Shown: positions 27,258 to 40,400 of the stretch, one piece after another | How the letters are laid out: each line of letters opens with the position of its first letter | Numbering within the stretch: the first letter of the stretch is position 1 | Assembly (NCBI GenBank): GCA_026874595.1 | Contig: CM049315.1 | Location: 5,452,664-5,516,663, forward strand | Length of the DNA stretch: 64,000 nt | Source: Sipunculus nudus | Taxonomy: Eukaryota > Annelida > Sipuncula > Golfingiida > Sipunculidae | Reading direction: 5' to 3' | Made by a program: the position numbers and the translations under genes | Notes under the pieces: generated by a model | Seen by the model: only the letters and a program-made list of their open reading frames with translations | The model's database searches: none | What the model was told of the DNA's origin: nothing

Positions 27258-30200
27258 GCAGCCCGGCTTGTCTCTACTGGATCCTATGGCAGCCCGGCTT
27301 GGCTCTACTCGATCCTATTGCAGCCCGGCTTGCCTCTATAAGATCCTACGGAAGCCTGGTTTGTCTCTACTAGATCCTATGGCAGCCCGGCCTGCCTCTA
27401 TTTGATCCTATGGCAGCCCGGCTTGCCTCTACTAGATCCTATGGCAGCCCTGCTTGCCTCTACTAGATCCTATGGCAGCCCGGATTGCCTCTACTAGATC
27501 CTGTGGCAGCCCGGCTTGGTTCTACTAGATCCTAAGGCAGCAAGGGCTGCCTCTACTAGATCCTATGGCAGCCCGGCTTGCCTCTACTAGATCCTAAGGC
27601 AGCCTGGCTTGCCACTACTATGTCCTATGGCAGCCCGCCTTGCCTCTACTAGATACTATGGCAGCCCGGCTTGCCTCTACTAGATCCTATGGCAGCCCGG
27701 CTTGCCTCCATTAGATCCTATGGCAGCCCGGCTTGCCTCTTCTAGATCCTATGGCAGCCCGACTTGTCTCTACTAGATCCTATGGCAGCCCGGCCTGCCT
27801 CTACTAGATACTATGGCAGCCCGGCTTGCCACTACCAGATCTTATGGCACCCGGCCTGCCTCTACTAGGTCCTATGGCAGCCCAACTTTCCTCTACTATA
27901 TCCTATGTAAGCCCGGCTTGCCTCTTCTAGATCATATGGCAGCCCTGCTTGCCTCTACTAGATCCTATAGCAGACCTGCTTGCCTTTACTAGATCCTATG
28001 GCAGCCCGGCTTGCCTCTACTAGATCCTATGGCAGCCCGGCTTGCCTCTACTAGATCCTATGGCAGCCCTGCTTGCCTCTACTAGATCCTTTGGCACCCC
28101 GGCTTGCCTCTACTAGATCCTATGGCAGCCCGGCTTGCCTCTACTAGATCCTATGGCAGCCCTGCTTGCCTCAACGGGATCCTATCGCAGCCCGGCATGC
28201 CTCTACTAGATCCTATGGCAGCCCGGCTTGTCTCTACTAGATCCTATGGCAACCCGGCTTCCCTCTACTAGATCGTATGGCATCCCGGCTTGCCTCTACT
28301 AGATCCTATGGCAGCCCTGCTTGCCTCTACTAGATCCTATGGCAGCCCGGCTTGCCTCTACTAGATCCTATGGCAGCCCGGCTTGCCTCTACTGGATCCT
28401 AAGGCAGCCCGGCTTGCCTCTAGTGGATCCTATGGCAGCCCGGCTTCCTTCAAATGGATCCTATGGCAGCCCGGCTTGGCTCTACTAGATCCTATGGCAG
28501 CTTGTCTCTACTAGATACTATGGCAGCCTAGCTTGCCTCTACTAGATCCTATGGCAGCCCGGCTTGCCTCTACTGGATCCTATGGCAGCCCGGCTTGGCT
28601 CTACTAGATCCTATGGCAGCTTGTCTCTACTAGATACTATGGCAGCCTAGCTTGCCTCTATTGGATCCTATGGCAGCCCGGCTTGGCTCTACTAGATCCT
28701 ATGGCAGCTTGTCTCTACTAGATACTATGGCAGCCTAGCTTGCCTCTACTAGATCCTATGGCAGCCCGGCTTGCCTCTACTGGATCCTATGGCAGCCCGG
28801 CTTGGCTCTACTAGATCCTATGGCAGCTTGTCTCAACTAGATACTATGGCAGCCTAGCTTGCCTCTACTAGATCCTATGGCAGCCCGGCTTGTCTCTACT
28901 GGATCCTTTGGCAGCCCGGCTTCTATTAGATCCTATGGCAGCTTGTCTCTACTGGATCCTATGGCAGCCCAGCTTTTCTCTACTGGATCTATGGCAGCCC
29001 AGCTTGTCTCTACTGGATCCTATGACAGCCCGGCTTGCCTCTACTGGATCCTATGGCAGCCCGGCTTGCCTCTACTGGATCCTATGGCAGCCCGGCTTGC
29101 CTCTCCTGGATCCTATGGCAGCCCGGCATGCCTCTACCCGATCCTATGGCAGCCCGGCTTGCCTCTACTGGATCCTATGGCAGCCCGGCTTGGCTCTACT
29201 AGATCCTATGACAGCTTGTCTCTACTAGATACTATGGCAGCCTAGCTTGCCTCTACTAGATCCTATGGCAGCCCGGCTTGTCTCTACTGGATCCTTTGGC
29301 AGCCCGGATTCTATTAGATCCTATGGCAGCTTGTCTCTACTGGATCCTATGGCAACCCAGCTTGTCTCTACTGGATCCTATGGCAGCCCAGCTTGTCTCT
29401 GATGGATCCTATGGCAGCCCGGCTTGCCTCTACTAGATACTATGGCAGCTCGGCTTGCCTCTACTGGATCCTATGGCAGCCCGGCTTGCCTCTACTAGAT
29501 CCTATGGCAGCCCAGCTTATCTCTACTGGATCCTATGGCAGCCCGGCTTGCCTCTACTAGATCCTATGGCAGCCCGGCTTGTCTCTACTGGATTCTATGG
29601 CAGCCCGGCTTGTCTCTACTGGATCCTATGGCAGCCCAGCTTGTCTCTACTGGATCCTATGGCAGCCCAGCTTGTCTCTACTGGATCCTATGGCAGCCCG
29701 GCTTGCCTCTACTAGATACTATGGCAGCCCGGCTTGCCTCTACTGGATCCTATGGCAACCCAGCTTGTCTCTACTAGATCCTATGGCAGCCCAGCTTGTC
29801 TCTACTGGATCCTATTGCAGCCCGGCTTGCCTCTACTAGATACTATGGCAGCCCGGCTTGCCTCTACTGGATCCTATGGCAACCCAGCTTGTCTCTACTG
29901 GATCCTATGGCAGCCCAGCTTGTCTCTACTGGATCCTATGGTAGCCCGGCTTCCCTCTACTAGATACTATGGCAGCCCGGCTTGCCTCTACTGTATCCTA
30001 TGGCAACCCAGCTTGTCTCTACTGGATCCTATGGCAGCCCAGCTTGTCTCTACTGGATCCTAAGGCAGCCCGGCTTGCCTCTACTAGATACTATGGCAGC
30101 CCGGCTTGCCTCTACTGGATCCTATGGCAACCCAGCTTGTCTCTACTGGATCCTATGGCAGCCCAGCTTGTCTCTACTGGATCCTATGGCTGCCCGGCTT

Positions 30201-31966
30201 GCCTCTACTAGATACTATGGCAGCCCGGCTTGCCTCTACTGGATCCTATGGCAACCCAGCTTGTCTCTACTGGATCCTATGGCAGCCCAGCTTGTCTCTA
30301 CTGGATCCTATGGCTGCCCGTCTTGCCTCTACTAGATACTATGGCAGCCCGGCTTGCCTCTACTGGATAATATGGCAGCCCGGCTTGCCTCTACTAGATC
30401 CTATGGTAGCCCAGCTTGTCTCTACTGGATCCTATGGCAGCCCGGCTTGCCTCTACTGGATAATATGGCAGCCCGGCTTGCCTCTACTAGATCCTATGGT
30501 AGCCCAGCTTGTCTCTACTGGATCCTATGGCAGCCCGGCTTGCCTCTACTAGATCCTATGGCAGCCCGGTTTGTCTCTACTGGATTCTATGGCAGCCCGG
30601 CTTGTCTCTACTGGATCCTATGGCAGCCCAGCTTGTCTCTACTGGATCCTATGGCAGCCCAGCTTGTCTCTACTGGATCCTATGGCAGCCCGGCTTGCCT
30701 CTACTAGATACTATGGCAGCCCGGCTTGCCTCTACTGGATCCTATGGCAACCCAGCTTGTCTCTACTAGATCCTATGGCAGCCCAGCTTGTCTCTACTGG
30801 ATCCTATTGCAGCCCGGCTTGCCTCTACTAGATACTATGGCAGCCCGGCTTGCCTCTACTGGATCCTATGGCAACCCAGCTTGTCTCTACTGGATCCTAT
30901 GGCAGCCCAGCTTGTCTCTACTGGATCCTATGGTAGCCCGGCTTCCCTCTACTAGATACTATGGCAGCCCGGCTTGCCTCTACTGTATCCTATGGCAACC
31001 CAGCTTGTCTCTACTGGATCCTATGGCAGCCCAGCTTGTCTCTACTGGATCCTAAGGCAGCCCGGCTTGCCTCTACTAGATACTATGGCAGCCCGGCTTG
31101 CCTCTACTGGATCCTATGGCAACCCAGCTTGTCTCTACTGGATCCTATGGCAGCCCAGCTTGTCTCTACTGGATCCTATGGCAGCCCGTCTTGCCTCTAC
31201 TAGATACTATGGCAGCCCGGCTTGCCTCTACTGGATAATATGGCAGCCCGGCTTGCCTCTACTAGATCCTATGGTAGCCCAGCTTGTCTCTACTGGATCC
31301 TATGGCAGCCCGGCTTGCCTCTACTGGATAATATGGCAGCCCGGCTTGCCTCTACTAGATCCTATGGTAGCCCAGCTTGTCTCTACTGGATCCTATGGCA
31401 GCCCGGCTTGCCTCTACTAGATCCTATGGCAGCCCGGCTTGTCTCTACTGGATCCTATGGCAGCCCGGCTTGGCTCTACTCGATCCTATTGCAGCCCGGC
31501 TTGCCTCTATAAGATCCTACGGCAGCCTGGTTCGTCTCTACTAGATCCTATGGCAGCCCGGCCTGCCTCTATTTGATCCTATGGCAGCCCGGCTTGCCTC
31601 TACTAGATCCTATGGCAGCCCTGCTTGCCTCTACTAGATCCTATGGCAGCCCGGATTGCCTCTACTAGATCCTGTGGCAGCCCGGCTTGGTTCTACTAGA
31701 TCCTAAGGCAGCAAGGGCTGCCTCTACTAGATCCTATGGCAGCCCGGCTTGCCTCTACTAGATCCTTAGGCAGCCTGGCTTGCCACTACTATGTCCTATG
31801 GCAGCCCGCCTTGCCTCTACTAGATACTATGGCAGCCCGGCTTGCCTCTACTAGATCCTATGGCAGCCCGGCTTGCCTCCATTAGATCCTATGGCAGCCC
31901 GGCTTGCCTCTTCTAGATCCTATGGCAGCCCGACTTGTCTCTACTAGATCCTATGGCAGCCCGGCC
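26339..31966. repeat. 5.6-kb tandem segmental unit, copy 1
   Basis: Followed directly by a second copy at 31,967-37,470. The offset is 5,628 bp up to about 33,180 and 5,504 bp after it. The 124-bp difference is exactly four 31-bp monomers missing from copy 2. The junction monomer (31,967-31,991) is compatible with both parental sequences, as expected for unequal exchange in register. Confidence 0.88.
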
Positions 31967-34900
31967 TGCCTCTACTAGATACTATGGCAGCTCGGCTTGC
32001 CTCTACTGGATCCTATGGCAGCCCGGCTTGCCTCTACTAGATCCTATGGCAGCCCAGCTTATCTCTACTGGATCCTATGGCAGCCCGGCTTGCCTCTACT
32101 AGATCCTATGGCAGCCCGGCTTGTCTCTACTGGATCCTATGGCAGCCCAGTTTGTCTCTACTGGATCCTATGGCAGCCCGGCTTGCCTCTACTAGATACT
32201 ATGGCAGCCCGGCTTGCCTCTACTGGATCCTATGGCAACCCAGCTTGTCTCTACTAGATCCTATGGCAGCCCAGCTTGTCTCTACTGGATCCTATTGCAG
32301 CCCGTCTTGCCTCTACTAGATACTATGGCTGCCCGGCTTGCCTCTACTGGATCCTATGGCAACCCAGCTTGTCTCTACTGGATCCTATGGCAGCCCAGCT
32401 TGTCTCTACTGGATCCTATGGTAGCCCGGCTTCCCTCTACTAGATACTATGGCAGCCCGGCTTGCCTCTACTGTATCCTATGGCAACCCAGCTTGTCTCT
32501 ACTGGATCCTATGGCAGCCCAGCTTGTCTCTACTGGATCCTAAGGCAGCCCGGCTTGCCTCTACTAGATACTATGGCAGCCCGGCTTGCCTCTACTGGAT
32601 CCTATGGCAGCCCAGCTTGTCTCTACTGGATCCTATGGCAGCCCGTCTTGCCTCTACTAGATACTATGGCAGCCCGGCTTGCCTCTACTGGATAATATGG
32701 CAGCCCGGCTTGCCTCTACTAGATCCTATGGTAGCCCAGCTTGTCTCTACTGGATCCTATGGCAGCCCGGCTTGCCTCTACTGGATAATATGGCAGCCCG
32801 GCTTGCCTCTACTAGATCCTATGGTAGCCCAGCTTGTCTCTACTGGATCCTATGGCAGCCCGGCTTGCCTCTACTAGATCCTATGGCAGCCCGGCTTGTC
32901 TCTACTGGATCCTATGGCAGCCCGGCTTGGCTCTACTCGATCCTATTGCAGCCCGGCTTGCCTCTATAAGATCCTACGGAAGCCTGGTTTGTCTCTACTA
33001 GATCCTATGGCAGCCCGGCCTGCCTCTATTTGATCCTATGGCAGCCCGGCTTGCCTCTACTAGATCCTATGGCAGCCCTGCTTGCCTCTACTAGATCCTA
33101 TGGCAGCCCGGATTGCCTCTACTAGATCCTGTGGCAGCCCGGCTTGGTTCTACTAGATCCTAAGGCAGCAAGGGCTGCCTCTACTAGATCCTATGGCAGC
33201 CCGGCTTGCCTCCATTAGATCCTATGGCAGCCCGGCTTGCCTCTTCTAGATCCTATGGCAGCCCGACTTGTCTCTACTAGATCCTATGGCAGCCCGGCCT
33301 GCCTCTACTAGATACTATGGCAGCCCGGCTTGCCACTACCAGATCTTATGGCACCCGGCCTGCCTCTACTAGGTCCTATGGCAGCCCAACTTTCCTCTAC
33401 TATATCCTATGTAAGCCCGGCTTGCCTCTTCTAGATCATATGGCAGCCCTGCTTGCCTCTACTAGATCCTATAGCAGACCTGCTTGCCTTTACTAGATCC
33501 TATGGCAGCCCGGCTTGCCTCTACTAGATCCTATGGCAGCCCGGCTTGCCTCTACTAGATCCTATGGCAGCCCTGCTTGCCTCTACTAGATCCTTTGGCA
33601 CCCCGGCTTGCCTCTACTAGATCCTATGGCAGCCCGGCTTGCCTCTACTAGATCCTATGGCAGCCCTGCTTGCCTCAACGGGATCCTATCGCAGCCCGGC
33701 ATGCCTCTACTAGATCCTATGGCAGCCCGGCTTGTCTCTACTAGATCCTATGGCAACCCGGCTTCCCTCTACTAGATCGTATGGCATCCCGGCTTGCCTC
33801 TACTAGATCCTATGGCAGCCCTGCTTGCCTCTACTAGATCCTATGGCAGCCCGGCTTGCCTCTACTAGATCCTATGGCAGCCCGGCTTGCCTCTACTGGA
33901 TCCTAAGGCAGCCCGGCTTGCCTCTAGTGGATCCTATGGCAGCCCGGCTTCCTTCAAATGGATCCTATGGCAGCCCGGCTTGGCTCTACTAGATCCTATG
34001 GCAGCTTGTCTCTACTAGATACTATGGCAGCCTAGCTTGCCTCTACTAGATCCTATGGCAGCCCGGCTTGCCTCTACTGGATCCTATGGCAGCCCGGCTT
34101 GGCTCTACTAGATCCTATGGCAGCTTGTCTCTACTAGATACTATGGCAGCCTAGCTTGCCTCTATTGGATCCTATGGCAGCCCGGCTTGGCTCTACTAGA
34201 TCCTATGGCAGCTTGTCTCTACTAGATACTATGGCAGCCTAGCTTGCCTCTACTAGATCCTATGGCAGCCCGGCTTGCCTCTACTGGATCCTATGGCAGC
34301 CCGGCTTGGCTCTACTAGATCCTATGGCAGCTTGTCTCAACTAGATACTATGGCAGCCTAGCTTGCCTCTACTAGATCCTATGGCAGCCCGGCTTGTCTC
34401 TACTGGATCCTTTGGCAGCCCGGCTTCTATTAGATCCTATGGCAGCTTGTCTCTACTGGATCCTATGGCAGCCCAGCTTTTCTCTACTGGATCTATGGCA
34501 GCCCAGCTTGTCTCTACTGGATCCTATGACAGCCCGGCTTGCCTCTACTGGATCCTATGGCAGCCCGGCTTGCCTCTACTGGATCCTATGGCAGCCCGGC
34601 TTGCCTCTCCTGGATCCTATGGCAGCCCGGCATGCCTCTACCCGATCCTATGGCAGCCCGGCTTGCCTCTACTGGATCCTATGGCAGCCCGGCTTGGCTC
34701 TACTAGATCCTATGACAGCTTGTCTCTACTAGATACTATGGCAGCCTAGCTTGCCTCTACTAGATCCTATGGCAGCCCGGCTTGTCTCTACTGGATCCTT
34801 TGGCAGCCCGGATTCTATTAGATCCTATGGCAGCTTGTCTCTACTGGATCCTATGGCAACCCAGCTTGTCTCTACTGGATCCTATGGCAGCCCAGCTTGT

Positions 34901-37470
34901 CTCTGATGGATCCTATGGCAGCCCGGCTTGCCTCTACTAGATACTATGGCAGCTCGGCTTGCCTCTACTGGATCCTATGGCAGCCCGGCTTGCCTCTACT
35001 AGATCCTATGGCAGCCCAGCTTATCTCTACTGGATCCTATGGCAGCCCGGCTTGCCTCTACTAGATCCTATGGCAGCCCGGCTTGTCTCTACTGGATTCT
35101 ATGGCAGCCCGGCTTGTCTCTACTGGATCCTATGGCAGCCCAGCTTGTCTCTACTGGATCCTATGGCAGCCCAGCTTGTCTCTACTGGATCCTATGGCAG
35201 CCCGGCTTGCCTCTACTAGATACTATGGCAGCCCGGCTTGCCTCTACTGGATCCTATGGCAACCCAGCTTGTCTCTACTAGATCCTATGGCAGCCCAGCT
35301 TGTCTCTACTGGATCCTATTGCAGCCCGGCTTGCCTCTACTAGATACTATGGCAGCCCGGCTTGCCTCTACTGGATCCTATGGCAACCCAGCTTGTCTCT
35401 ACTGGATCCTATGGCAGCCCAGCTTGTCTCTACTGGATCCTATGGTAGCCCGGCTTCCCTCTACTAGATACTATGGCAGCCCGGCTTGCCTCTACTGTAT
35501 CCTATGGCAACCCAGCTTGTCTCTACTGGATCCTATGGCAGCCCAGCTTGTCTCTACTGGATCCTAAGGCAGCCCGGCTTGCCTCTACTAGATACTATGG
35601 CAGCCCGGCTTGCCTCTACTGGATCCTATGGCAACCCAGCTTGTCTCTACTGGATCCTATGGCAGCCCAGCTTGTCTCTACTGGATCCTATGGCTGCCCG
35701 GCTTGCCTCTACTAGATACTATGGCAGCCCGGCTTGCCTCTACTGGATCCTATGGCAACCCAGCTTGTCTCTACTGGATCCTATGGCAGCCCAGCTTGTC
35801 TCTACTGGATCCTATGGCTGCCCGTCTTGCCTCTACTAGATACTATGGCAGCCCGGCTTGCCTCTACTGGATAATATGGCAGCCCGGCTTGCCTCTACTA
35901 GATCCTATGGTAGCCCAGCTTGTCTCTACTGGATCCTATGGCAGCCCGGCTTGCCTCTACTGGATAATATGGCAGCCCGGCTTGCCTCTACTAGATCCTA
36001 TGGTAGCCCAGCTTGTCTCTACTGGATCCTATGGCAGCCCGGCTTGCCTCTACTAGATCCTATGGCAGCCCGGTTTGTCTCTACTGGATTCTATGGCAGC
36101 CCGGCTTGTCTCTACTGGATCCTATGGCAGCCCAGCTTGTCTCTACTGGATCCTATGGCAGCCCAGCTTGTCTCTACTGGATCCTATGGCAGCCCGGCTT
36201 GCCTCTACTAGATACTATGGCAGCCCGGCTTGCCTCTACTGGATCCTATGGCAACCCAGCTTGTCTCTACTAGATCCTATGGCAGCCCAGCTTGTCTCTA
36301 CTGGATCCTATTGCAGCCCGGCTTGCCTCTACTAGATACTATGGCAGCCCGGCTTGCCTCTACTGGATCCTATGGCAACCCAGCTTGTCTCTACTGGATC
36401 CTATGGCAGCCCAGCTTGTCTCTACTGGATCCTATGGTAGCCCGGCTTCCCTCTACTAGATACTATGGCAGCCCGGCTTGCCTCTACTGTATCCTATGGC
36501 AACCCAGCTTGTCTCTACTGGATCCTATGGCAGCCCAGCTTGTCTCTACTGGATCCTAAGGCAGCCCGGCTTGCCTCTACTAGATACTATGGCAGCCCGG
36601 CTTGCCTCTACTGGATCCTATGGCAACCCAGCTTGTCTCTACTGGATCCTATGGCAGCCCAGCTTGTCTCTACTGGATCCTATGGCAGCCCGTCTTGCCT
36701 CTACTAGATACTATGGCAGCCCGGCTTGCCTCTACTGGATAATATGGCAGCCCGGCTTGCCTCTACTAGATCCTATGGTAGCCCAGCTTGTCTCTACTGG
36801 ATCCTATGGCAGCCCGGCTTGCCTCTACTGGATAATATGGCAGCCCGGCTTGCCTCTACTAGATCCTATGGTAGCCCAGCTTGTCTCTACTGGATCCTAT
36901 GGCAGCCCGGCTTGCCTCTACTAGATCCTATGGCAGCCCGGCTTGTCTCTACTGGATCCTATGGCAGCCCGGCTTGGCTCTACTCGATCCTATTGCAGCC
37001 CGGCTTGCCTCTATAAGATCCTACGGCAGCCTGGTTCGTCTCTACTAGATCCTATGGCAGCCCGGCCTGCCTCTATTTGATCCTATGGCAGCCCGGCTTG
37101 CCTCTACTAGATCCTATGGCAGCCCTGCTTGCCTCTACTAGATCCTATGGCAGCCCGGATTGCCTCTACTAGATCCTGTGGCAGCCCGGCTTGGTTCTAC
37201 TAGATCCTAAGGCAGCAAGGGCTGCCTCTACTAGATCCTATGGCAGCCCGGCTTGCCTCTACTAGATCCTTAGGCAGCCTGGCTTGCCACTACTATGTCC
37301 TATGGCAGCCCGCCTTGCCTCTACTAGATACTATGGCAGCCCGGCTTGCCTCTACTAGATCCTATGGCAGCCCGGCTTGCCTCCATTAGATCCTATGGCA
37401 GCCCGGCTTGCCTCTTCTAGATCCTATGGCAGCCCGACTTGTCTCTACTAGATCCTATGGCAGCCCGGCC
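31967..37470. repeat. 5.5-kb tandem segmental unit, copy 2 (four monomers deleted)
   Basis: Second copy of 26,339-31,966. Four monomers (124 bp) that lie at about 27,580-27,705 in copy 1 are absent at about 33,181-33,212. These include the ones reading CTAAGGCAGCCTGG and CACTACTATGTCC. The BglII monomer at 33,341 corresponds to 27,837. Confidence 0.88.
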
Positions 37471-40400
37471 TGCCTCTACTAGATACTATGGCAGCCCGGC
37501 TTGCCACTACCAGATCTTATGGCACCCGGCCTGCCTCTACTAGGTCCTATGGCAGCCCAACTTTCCTCTACTATATCCTATGGAAGCCCGGCTTGCCTCT
37601 TCTAGATCATATGGCAGCCCTGCTTGCCTCTACTAGATCCTATGGCAGACCTGCTTGCCTCTACTAGATCCTATGGCAGCCCTGCTTGCCTCTACTAGAT
37701 CCTATGGCAGCCCGGCTTGCCTCTACTAGATCCTATGGCAGCCCGGCTTGCCTCTACTGGATCCTAAGGCAGCCCGGCTTGCCTCTAGTGGATCCTATGG
37801 CAGCCCGGCTTCCCTCAAATGGATCCTATGGCAGCCCGGCTTGGCTCTACTAGATCCTATGGCAGCTTGTCTCTACTAGATACTATGGCAGCCTAGCTTG
37901 CCTCTACTAGATCCTATGGCAGCCCGGCTTGCCTCTACTGGATCCTATGGCAGCCCGGCTTGGCTCTACTAGATCCTATGGCAGCTTGTCTCTACTAGAT
38001 ACTATGGCAGCCTAGCTTGCCTCTACTAGATCCTATGGCAGCCCGGCTTGGCTCTACTAGATCCTATGGCAGCTTGTCTCTACTAGATACTATGGCAGCC
38101 TAGCTTGCCTCTACTAGATCCTATGGCAGCCCGGCTTGCCTCTACTGGATCCTATGGCAGCCCGGCTTGGCTCTACTAGATCCTATGGCAGCTTGTCTCA
38201 ACTAGATACTATGGCAGCCTAGCTTGCCTCTACTAGATCCTATGGCAGCCCGGCTTGTCTCTACTGGATCCTTTGGCAGCCCGGCTTCTATTAGATCCTA
38301 TGGCAGCTTCTCTCTACTGGATCCTATGGCAGCCCAGCTTTTCTCTACTGGATCTATGGCAGCCCAGCTTGTCTCTACTGGATCCTATGACAGCCCGGCT
38401 TGCCTCTACTGGATCCTATGGCAGCCCGGCTTGCCTCTACTGGATCCTATGGCAGCCCGGCTTGCCTCTCCTGGATCCTATGGCAGCCCGGCATGCCTCT
38501 ACCCGATCCTATGGCAGCCCGGCTTGCCTCTACTGGATCCTATGGCAGCCCGGCTTGGCTCTGCTAGATCCTATGACAGCTTGTCTCTACTAGATACTAT
38601 GGCAGCCTAGCTTGCCTCTACTAGATCCTATGGCAGCCCGGCTTGTCTCTACTGGATCCTTTGGCAGCCCGGATTCTATTAGATCCTGTGGCAGCTTGTC
38701 TCTACTGGATCCTATGGCAACCCAGCTTGTCTCTACTGGATCCTATGGCAGCCCAGCTTGTCTCTGATGGATCCTATGGCAGCCCGGCTTGCCTCTACTA
38801 GATACTATGGCAGCTCGGCTTGCCTCTACTGGATCCTATGGCAGCCCGGCTTGCCTCTACTAGATCCTATGGCAGCCCAGCTTATCTCTACTGGATCCTA
38901 TGGCAGCCCGGCTTGCCTCTACTAGATCCTATGGCAGCCCGGCTTGTCTCTACTGGATTCTATGGCAGCCCGGCTTGTCTCTACTGGATCCTATGGCAGC
39001 CCAGCTTGTCTCTACTGGATCCTATGGCAGCCCAGCTTGTCTCTACTGGATCCTATGGTAGCCCGGCTTCCCTCTACTAGATACTATGGCAGCCCGGCTT
39101 GCCTCTACTGTATCCTATGGCAACCCAGCTTGTCTCTACTGGATCCTATGGCAGCCCAGCTTGTCTCTACTGGATCCTAAGGCAGCCCGGCTTGCCTCTA
39201 CTAGATACTATGGCAGCCCGGCTTGCCTCTACTGGATCCTATGGCAACCCAGCTTGTCTCTACTGGATCCTATGGCAGCCCGGCTTGCCTCTACTAGATC
39301 CTATGGTAGCCCAGCTTGTCTCTACTGGATCCTATGGCAGCCCGGCTTGCCTCTACTGGATAATATGGCAGCCCGGCTTGCCTCTACTAGATCCTATGGT
39401 AGCCCAGCTTGTCTCTACTGGATCCTATTGCAGCCCGGCTTGCCTCTACTAGATCCTATGGCAGCCCGGCTTGTCTCTACTGGATCCTATGGCAGCCCGG
39501 CTTGGCTCTACTCGATCCTATTGCAGCCCGGCTTGCCTCTATAAGATCCTACGGCAGCCTGGTTCGTCTCTACTAGATCCTATGGCAGCCCGGCCTGCCT
39601 CTATTTGATCCTATGGCAGCCCGGCTTGCCTCTACTAGATCCTATGGCAGCCCTGCTTGCCTCTACTAGATCCTATGGCAGCCCGGATTGCCTCTACTAG
39701 ATCCTGTGGCAGCCCGGCTTGGTTCTACTAGATCCTAAGGCAGCAAGGGCTGCCTCTACTAGATCCTATGGCAGCCCGGCTTGCCTCTACTAGATCCTAA
39801 GGCAGCCTGGCTTGCCACTACTATGTCCTATGGCAGCCCGCCTTGCCTCTACTAGATACTATGGCAGCCCGGCTTGCCTCTACTAGATCCTATGGCAGCC
39901 CGGCTTGCCTCCATTAGATCCTATGGCAGCCCGGCTTGCCTCTTCTAGATCCTATGGCAGCCCGACTTGTCTCTACTAGATCCTATGGCAGCCCGGCCTG
40001 CCTCTACTAGATACTATGGCAGCCCGGCTTGCCACTACCAGATCTTATGGCACCCGGCCTGCCTCTACTAGGTCCTATGGCAGCCCAACTTTCCTCTACT
40101 ATATCCTATGGAAGCCCGGCTTGCCTCTTCTAGATCATATGGCAGCCCTGCTTGCCTATACTAGATCCTATGGCAGCCCGGCTTGCCTCTACTAGATCCT
40201 ATGGCAGCCCGGCTTGCCTCTACTGGATCCTAAGGCAGCCCGGCTTGCCTCTAGTGGATCCTATGGCAGCCCGGCTTCCCTCAAATGGATCCTATGGCAG
40301 CCCGGCTTGGCTCTACTAGATCCTATGGCAGCTTGTCTCTACTAGATACTATGGCAGCCTAGCTTGCCTCTACTAGATCCTATGGCAGCCCGGCTTGCCT

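Larger units (their letters stand above)
20503..31991. repeat. Long-range duplicated block, copy 2 (offset 20,502 bp)
   Basis: Second copy of the block at 1-11,489. Differences noticed include CCTTTGGCAG near 23,385 (copy 1 has CCTATGGCAG) and TATGTAATATGG near 24,775 (copy 1 has TATGTCCTATGG). The right end coincides with the junction into the 5.5-kb tandem duplicate. The breakpoint lies within 31,967-31,991, a stretch common to both parents. Confidence 0.9.
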
